From contig NZ_OZ034983.1 of NCBI RefSeq assembly GCF_964030845.1, positions 2,976,001-3,040,000 of the forward strand: 64,000 bases of DNA, in the 5' to 3' direction. Below, one piece after another: positions 59,095-64,000 of this stretch. The translations under genes and the position numbers were made by a program. Under the pieces are notes generated by a model. That model was not told the DNA's origin and did not search any database. It worked only from the letters and a program-made list of their open reading frames with translations. Origin of the DNA: Candidatus Fukatsuia endosymbiont of Tuberolachnus salignus (GTDB taxonomy: Bacteria > Pseudomonadota > Gammaproteobacteria > Enterobacterales > Enterobacteriaceae). Position 1 is the first letter of the stretch; each line of letters starts with the position of its first letter.

Positions 59095-60947
59095 ACCTAT
59101 TATTTCTAACTATTCTTCTGCCGTTGCTGGGTTTCTTGTTGCTGGCGTTCTCTGCTGGACGTTACCCGGAAAATACATCAGCCGTTATCGGCGTGGGGTC
59201 GATGGGCTTAACCGCATTGGTCACGCTTTATGTTGCGATCGATTTTCTCAGCCAACAGGTAACCGGGGTTCAGGTAGTTAGCCAAACGTTATGGCATTGG
59301 ATGGTAGTAGATAGTTTTAGCATCCCGTTGACTCTGAGGCTGGATGGTTTATCTCTGACCCTGTTATCTGTGGTGACCGGTGTTGGTTTCTTTATTCATC
59401 TGTATGCTTCTTGGTATATGCGTGCTGAGGAAGGCTACTCACGTTTTTTCGCCTACACCAATTTATTTATTGCCAGTATGGTGGTGTTGGTATTGGCCGA
59501 TAACCTGCTATTGCTGTATCTAGGCTGGGAGGGGGTCGGGCTGTGTAGCTATTTGCTAATCGGTTTCTATTACAGCAATCCGGCCAACGGGGCCGCAGCA
59601 ATGAAAGCTTTTATCGTTACTCGTATCGGTGATGTGTTTTTAGCTTTTGCTTTGTTTATCCTATACCAGGAATTAGGGACGCTGAATATTCATGAATTAA
59701 TGGTGCTAGCGCCGCAAAAACTGGCAACAGGTTCGAACGCCATAACTTGGGTGACGCTGATGCTACTGGGTGGCGCAGTGGGTAAATCGGCACAATTGCC
59801 GTTACAAACCTGGCTGGCAGATGCGATGGCTGGTCCTACGCCTGTTTCCGCGCTTATTCATGCTGCGACCATGGTGACTGCGGGGGTTTATCTGATTGCT
59901 CGTACCCACGGTTTGTTTTTGATGGCACCGGAAGTGTTACACCTTGTAGGGATCATCGGGGCTATTACTTTGCTACTGGCTGGTTTTGCGGCGTTGGTGC
60001 AAACCGATATTAAACGTGTACTGGCTTATTCCACGATGAGTCAAATTGGTTATATGTTCCTCGCATTGGGAGTACAAGCGTGGCATGCGGCGATTTTTCA
60101 TCTGATGATCCATGCATTTTTTAAAGCGTTACTGTTCTTGGCTTCCGGTTCGGTTATCATCGCCTGTCATCATCAGCAAAATATTTTCAAAATGGGTGGA
60201 TTACGTAAAACTATTCCGCTGGTGTATATCTGTTTTTTAGTGGGAGGAGCGGCCTTAGCGGCATTACCTATCGTCACTGCGGGGTTTTACAGCAAAGATG
60301 AAATTCTCTGGGGTGCGTTAGCCAGTGGTCATATCAATTTGTTGATTGCAGGTCTGATCGGCGCATTTCTCACGGCACTTTATACCTTTAGGATGATTTT
60401 TATCGTTTTTCATGGTGAGGCCGCTCATGATGCATCAAAACATGTACAGCCTGTACAAGGGATAAGCCACAGTTTGCCTCTACTGGTTTTGCTCGTGTTA
60501 TCCACTTTTATCGGCGCATTCATTACACCGCCGCTCGCGGGTGTGTTACCTGAAAACCATGTTGCTGAAAGCGGCAAAATGGCGTTGGAAGTTTTCTCTG
60601 GGGTGCTGGTCATTAGCGGTATTCTCCTGGCATCACTGTTGTATCTGGGCAAACGGCAAAGAGTGAGCAGCATCGCGCGAAGTACATCAGGAAAATTTCT
60701 GACCCTTTGCTGGTTCCATGCCTGGGGTTTTGATTGGCTATACGATAAGTTGTTTGTACGGCCTTACCTGTGGATTGCAAAAATTTTGCAACGTGATCCA
60801 CTTGATTCATTGATGAATCTTTCTGCATCGTTTGCTCGTTTGGCTAATCGTGCTCTGTCTGTCAGTGAAAATGGCAAAATGCGTTGGTACCTGGCATCGA
60901 TGGGTTTAGGGGCAGTGGCTGTATTACTGATACTGCTATTTATTTAA
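59091..60947 (+). CDS. nuoL: NADH-quinone oxidoreductase subunit L
   Basis: A 618-residue antiporter-like pump subunit (ND5 homologue), with about 14 helices plus the long lateral helix at the C-terminal end. Key regions are LYLGWEGVGLCSYLLIGFYY (channel Glu), GKSAQLPLQTWLADAMAGPT (Lys and the broken helix) and AATMVTAGVYLIAR. Length is near E. coli (613). It is followed by a 40-bp inverted repeat and then nuoM. Confidence 0.97.
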   Translation: MNLLFLTILLPLLGFLLLAFSAGRYPENTSAVIGVGSMGLTALVTLYVAIDFLSQQVTGVQVVSQTLWHWMVVDSFSIPLTLRLDGLSLTLLSVVTGVGFFIHLYASWYMRAEEGYSRFFAYTNLFIASMVVLVLADNLLLLYLGWEGVGLCSYLLIGFYYSNPANGAAAMKAFIVTRIGDVFLAFALFILYQELGTLNIHELMVLAPQKLATGSNAITWVTLMLLGGAVGKSAQLPLQTWLADAMAGPTPVSALIHAATMVTAGVYLIARTHGLFLMAPEVLHLVGIIGAITLLLAGFAALVQTDIKRVLAYSTMSQIGYMFLALGVQAWHAAIFHLMIHAFFKALLFLASGSVIIACHHQQNIFKMGGLRKTIPLVYICFLVGGAALAALPIVTAGFYSKDEILWGALASGHINLLIAGLIGAFLTALYTFRMIFIVFHGEAAHDASKHVQPVQGISHSLPLLVLLVLSTFIGAFITPPLAGVLPENHVAESGKMALEVFSGVLVISGILLASLLYLGKRQRVSSIARSTSGKFLTLCWFHAWGFDWLYDKLFVRPYLWIAKILQRDPLDSLMNLSASFARLANRALSVSENGKMRWYLASMGLGAVAVLLILLFI

Positions 60948-60948
60948 C

Positions 60949-60988
60949 AGACCTCTGGCAAAACTGTATCAGATTTTGACAAAGGTCT
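60949..60988. repeat. Short inverted repeat between nuoL and nuoM
   Basis: The arms AGACCTCTGGCAAAA (60949-60963) and TTTTGACAAAGGTCT (60974-60988) pair with few mismatches around a 10-base loop. The arms match the dispersed repeat end, so this looks like a minimal derivative of the MITE-like family. It starts two bases after the nuoL stop. Confidence 0.65.
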
Positions 60989-61009
60989 TATTGAGGGACA
61001 CAAAACGCC

Positions 61010-62572
61010 ATGTTGTTACCTTGGCTAATTCTTATTCCCTTTATCGGTGGCCTACTATGCTGGCAGTGTGAGCGCTTTGGGACTAAAGCGCCGCGTGTGA
61101 TAGCGTTGGTCGCCATGGGGCTGACGTTGGCATTGACAGTACATTTGTTTTTACAGCGCTTTTTGTCGGAAGTCTTGTCAAGCGGTGATACATTGATTCA
61201 GCCGACAGGTTTGCCTCAATGGCAATCAGAATTTACCTTACCCTGGATCCCAAGTTTTTGCATTGAGTTTCATTTGGCTCTTGACGGTCTGTCGTTGTTG
61301 ATGGTGATGCTAACCGGCTTGCTTGGTCTGTTAGCCATTCTCTGCTCGTGGCGTGAAATTCAGAGCAACCTGGGTTTTTTCCATCTGAATCTGTTATGGA
61401 TCCTCGGTGCTGTGATCGGGGTATTTCTTGCTATTGACATGTTCCTGTTTTTTTTCTTTTGGGAAATGATGTTGGTGCCAATGTACTTTCTGATCGCGTT
61501 ATGGGGACATAAGGCATCAAACGGTCAAACACGGATCACTGCGGCGACTAAATTTTTTATTTATACCCAGGCCAGTGGCTTGATCATGTTGATTGCGATC
61601 ATCGCTTTGGTGTTAGTGCATTATCAGACGATGGCGGTCTGGACGTTCAACTACACATTATTGTTGCAAACACCGATGTCGCAAAGCGTAGAATACCTGT
61701 TAATGCTCGGTTTTTTTATCGCTTTTGCGGTAAAAATGCCGGTGGTGCCATTACATGGCTGGTTACCGGATGCGCACAGTCAGGCTCCGACTGCGGGTTC
61801 TGTCGATTTAGCTGGGATTCTGTTAAAAACGGCGGCCTATGGTTTATTGCGTTTCAGTTTGCCACTGTTTCCACAGGCTTCTCATGATTTTGCGCCTATT
61901 GCCATGTGGCTTGGTGTGATAGGGATTTTTTACGGTGCCTGGATGGCGTTTTGCCAAACCGATATTAAGCGCTTGATCGCTTATACCAGTGTGTCACATA
62001 TGGGTTTTGTATTGATTGCGATTTATAGCGGCAGCCAACTCGCTTATCAAGGGGCGGTCATCCAAATGATTGCGCACGGTTTATCTGCTGCGGGTATGTT
62101 CATCATCTGTGGTCAATTGTATGAGCGTTTACACACGCGCGATATGCGCCAGATGGGTGGCCTATGGGCGCGTATAAAATATTTGCCGGCGTTATCGCTG
62201 TTTTTTGCGATGGCGACCCTCGGTATGCCAGGAACCGGTAATTTTATCGGTGAATTTATGATTTTGTTCGGCAGCTTCCAGGTAGTGCCGCTGATCACTG
62301 TAGTGGCGGCTTTTGGCCTCGTGTTTGCTGCGGTTTATTCTTTGGTGATGATGCAACGTACTTATTATGGAGCAGTAAAATCAAAACAAGCATTGCCGGA
62401 TATGACGATAAGAGAATGGTCAATTATCCTTCTGTTGGCGGTGCTATTAGTGCTGCTTGGATTTTATCCACAACCCATTCTTGATACCTCTTATGCCACT
62501 ATGAATGATGTACAGCGATGGTTTTCAGCGCCCTTAATCTCAACGTCATTAATTTCAACTACAGGGTCGTAA
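61010..62572 (+). CDS. nuoM: NADH-quinone oxidoreductase subunit M
   Basis: A 520-residue antiporter-like pump subunit (ND4 homologue) with about 14 helices. Conserved regions include FFFFWEMMLVPMYFLIALWG (channel Glu), AVKMPVVPLHGWLPDAHSQA (Lys) and QTDIKRLIAYTSVSHMGFVL. It is slightly longer than E. coli NuoM (509) because of a C-terminal Ser/Thr-rich tail. Confidence 0.97.
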   Translation: MLLPWLILIPFIGGLLCWQCERFGTKAPRVIALVAMGLTLALTVHLFLQRFLSEVLSSGDTLIQPTGLPQWQSEFTLPWIPSFCIEFHLALDGLSLLMVMLTGLLGLLAILCSWREIQSNLGFFHLNLLWILGAVIGVFLAIDMFLFFFFWEMMLVPMYFLIALWGHKASNGQTRITAATKFFIYTQASGLIMLIAIIALVLVHYQTMAVWTFNYTLLLQTPMSQSVEYLLMLGFFIAFAVKMPVVPLHGWLPDAHSQAPTAGSVDLAGILLKTAAYGLLRFSLPLFPQASHDFAPIAMWLGVIGIFYGAWMAFCQTDIKRLIAYTSVSHMGFVLIAIYSGSQLAYQGAVIQMIAHGLSAAGMFIICGQLYERLHTRDMRQMGGLWARIKYLPALSLFFAMATLGMPGTGNFIGEFMILFGSFQVVPLITVVAAFGLVFAAVYSLVMMQRTYYGAVKSKQALPDMTIREWSIILLLAVLLVLLGFYPQPILDTSYATMNDVQRWFSAPLISTSLISTTGS

Positions 62573-62578
62573 TTCGCG

Positions 62579-64000
62579 ATGACAATAACTTTACAACAAT
62601 TGATTGCCATGCTACCGCTGTTGATCGTCGGATTAACGGTGGTGGTGGTGATGCTGTCCATTGCGTGGCGCCGTGATCACTTTGTTAACGCTACCCTGAC
62701 GGTTATCGGGCTGAATGTGGCGTTATTTTCTCTCTATTTTGTTTGGCAGATCGTACCACTGGATGTGACCTTGTTATTGCGTATTGATGGCTATTCAATG
62801 TTCTACACAGGTTTGGTATTGCTAGCAGGTCTGGCAAGTGCCACTTTTGCTTACCCGTGGTTAGCGGGTTATCCTGATAATCGCGAAGAATTTTACCTGC
62901 TGTTATTGATCGCTACGTTGGGCGGTATTTTGTTGGTGAGTGCTAATCATCTAGCTACACTATTCCTCGGTATCGAGCTGATTTCACTGCCTTTATTTGG
63001 GTTGATCGGTTATGCCTATCGCCAAAATCGTTCATTGGAAGCGAGTATCAAATATATGTTGCTCTCGGCAGCAGCATCGTCATTTTTATTATTTGGTATG
63101 GCGCTGTTATACGCTGAATCGGGTAGTTTATCTTTTAGTGAATTGGGCAGTAGCCTAAACGATAGTCTCATACATCGACCGCTGGTCATGGCGGGGTTGA
63201 GCATGATGTTGATTGGCTTATGTTTTAAACTTTCACTGGTACCGTTTCAATTGTGGACGCCGGATGTTTATCAGGGCACACCAGCCCCGGTCTTGGCCTT
63301 TTTGGCGACGGCCAGTAAAATCGCCATCTTTGTGGTAGTCATGCGTTTGCTTCTTTATGCCCCTGCTGCTGATGATGAGGCGATGGATGTATTGTTAACG
63401 ATAATGGCAATTGGTTCTATTTTGTTCGGTAATCTGATGGCGATGACGCAGAGCAATATCAAACGGTTGCTGGGTTATTCATCGATCGCACATTTGGGAT
63501 ATTTACTGATTACATTGATGGTGGTGCAGCCCCAACCCTCATCGGGTATTATCGGCATCTATATGACAGGGTACTTATTCAGCAATCTGGGAGCGTTTGG
63601 TGTAATTAGTCTGATGTCCAGCCCGTATAAAGGGGCGGATGCAGAGTCGTTATTTTGTTACCGTGGTTTATTTTGGCATAAGCCGATTCTGGCGGCGGTG
63701 ATGACGGTGATGATGTTATCACTGGCAGGCATCCCGCTAACGCTCGGTTTTATCGGTAAGTTTTTTATTATTATCTTGGGTGTCAGTGCTCATTTATGGT
63801 GGCTGACTGGCGCGGTCGTGTTGGGTAGTGCTATTGGTTTGTATTACTATTTGCGTGTCACCGTCAGTCTATTTCTCAGTCCGCCGCAGGAATTACAACG
63901 TGATACTGTACACAACTGGGCATTCACTGCTGCGGGAATTGTAGTGCTGATCTGTGCCATTGCGGTGCTTTTACTGGGTGTCTATCCGCAACCTTTGATT
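62579..64000 (+). CDS. nuoN: NADH-quinone oxidoreductase subunit N (partial, runs off window)
   Basis: ATG 62579 (MTITLQQLIAMLPLLIVGLT) opens a frame that stays open to the window end, 474 codons. E. coli NuoN is 485 residues, so almost the whole gene is present. It is the third antiporter-like pump (ND2 homologue). Channel residues are in LFLGIELISLPLFGLIGYAY and KLSLVPFQLWTPDVYQGTPA, and NIKRLLGYSSIAHLGYLL follows. It lies 6 bases after nuoM. Confidence 0.95.
   Translation, partial: MTITLQQLIAMLPLLIVGLTVVVVMLSIAWRRDHFVNATLTVIGLNVALFSLYFVWQIVPLDVTLLLRIDGYSMFYTGLVLLAGLASATFAYPWLAGYPDNREEFYLLLLIATLGGILLVSANHLATLFLGIELISLPLFGLIGYAYRQNRSLEASIKYMLLSAAASSFLLFGMALLYAESGSLSFSELGSSLNDSLIHRPLVMAGLSMMLIGLCFKLSLVPFQLWTPDVYQGTPAPVLAFLATASKIAIFVVVMRLLLYAPAADDEAMDVLLTIMAIGSILFGNLMAMTQSNIKRLLGYSSIAHLGYLLITLMVVQPQPSSGIIGIYMTGYLFSNLGAFGVISLMSSPYKGADAESLFCYRGLFWHKPILAAVMTVMMLSLAGIPLTLGFIGKFFIIILGVSAHLWWLTGAVVLGSAIGLYYYLRVTVSLFLSPPQELQRDTVHNWAFTAAGIVVLICAIAVLLLGVYPQPLI

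Noticed and set aside
1..64000. CRISPR arrays, rRNA or tRNA genes
   Set aside because: No regularly spaced direct repeats, no rRNA-like stretches and no cloverleaf with a CCA-type acceptor were noticed in the intergenic regions.

Overview
The window is chromosomal DNA of a gammaproteobacterium of the order Enterobacterales. Three things show this: the gene order glmS-glmU-atpCDGAHFEB-rsmG-mnmG-[oriC]-mioC-...-viaA-ravA-kup, the fused nuoCD gene, and proteins very close to their Escherichia/Yersinia counterparts. Moderate to low GC, several insertion-sequence remnants, small dispersed inverted repeats, broken genes and lost genes (atpI, asnC, asnA) suggest a host-associated genome under reduction. 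The pattern recalls facultative insect symbionts such as Regiella, Fukatsuia or Hamiltonella. The species is an inference; no marker here settles it.

Layout. 0.1-3.9 kb: yheS, a translationally coupled family-2 glycosyltransferase and rlmB. 3.9-5.2 kb: a small accessory patch with a PIN-toxin remnant, an unknown gene and an unknown gene cut by an amber codon. 5.3-15.2 kb: glmS, glmU and the ATP synthase operon on the minus strand, with no atpI. 15.5-19.4 kb: an LprI-like gene, rsmG, mnmG, a recognisable oriC (DnaA boxes, AT-rich 13-mers, many GATC sites) and mioC. 19.5-21.2 kb: an IS91-family element sitting where asnC-asnA lie in E. coli. 21.2-26.6 kb: viaA-ravA and kup.

27.1-46.4 kb is an AT-rich accessory island with three tandem paralogues related to the large clostridial glucosylating toxins TcdA/TcdB. 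Toxin A (27116-35375) is split by two -1 frame changes, both at A7 tracts. Toxin B (35491 to about 36355) is a fragment cut off by IS630/IS1 debris. Toxin C (38834-46387) has an in-frame stop after its leader. The order matches TcdB: leader in the place of the membrane-localisation domain, glycosyltransferase fold, C80-like cysteine protease region, and hydrophobic pore/translocation region. A C-terminal part ending in a shared DGHVIIPLP motif follows. Catalytic residues are eroded: the DXD motif in A and C, the substrate-contact Trp in all three, and the protease His in A and C. The pore and delivery parts look well kept. An HExxH metalloprotease remnant lies between B and C, and a protein with YD-like repeats follows C.

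49.0-64.0 kb is the 13-gene NADH:quinone oxidoreductase operon nuoA to nuoN (nuoN runs off the window). It is intact but carries a 142-bp inverted-repeat element between nuoF and nuoG and a 40-bp one between nuoL and nuoM. With the atp operon, the window encodes a proton-pumping complex I and the F1Fo ATP synthase, so the organism keeps aerobic respiratory capacity while its accessory genes decay.
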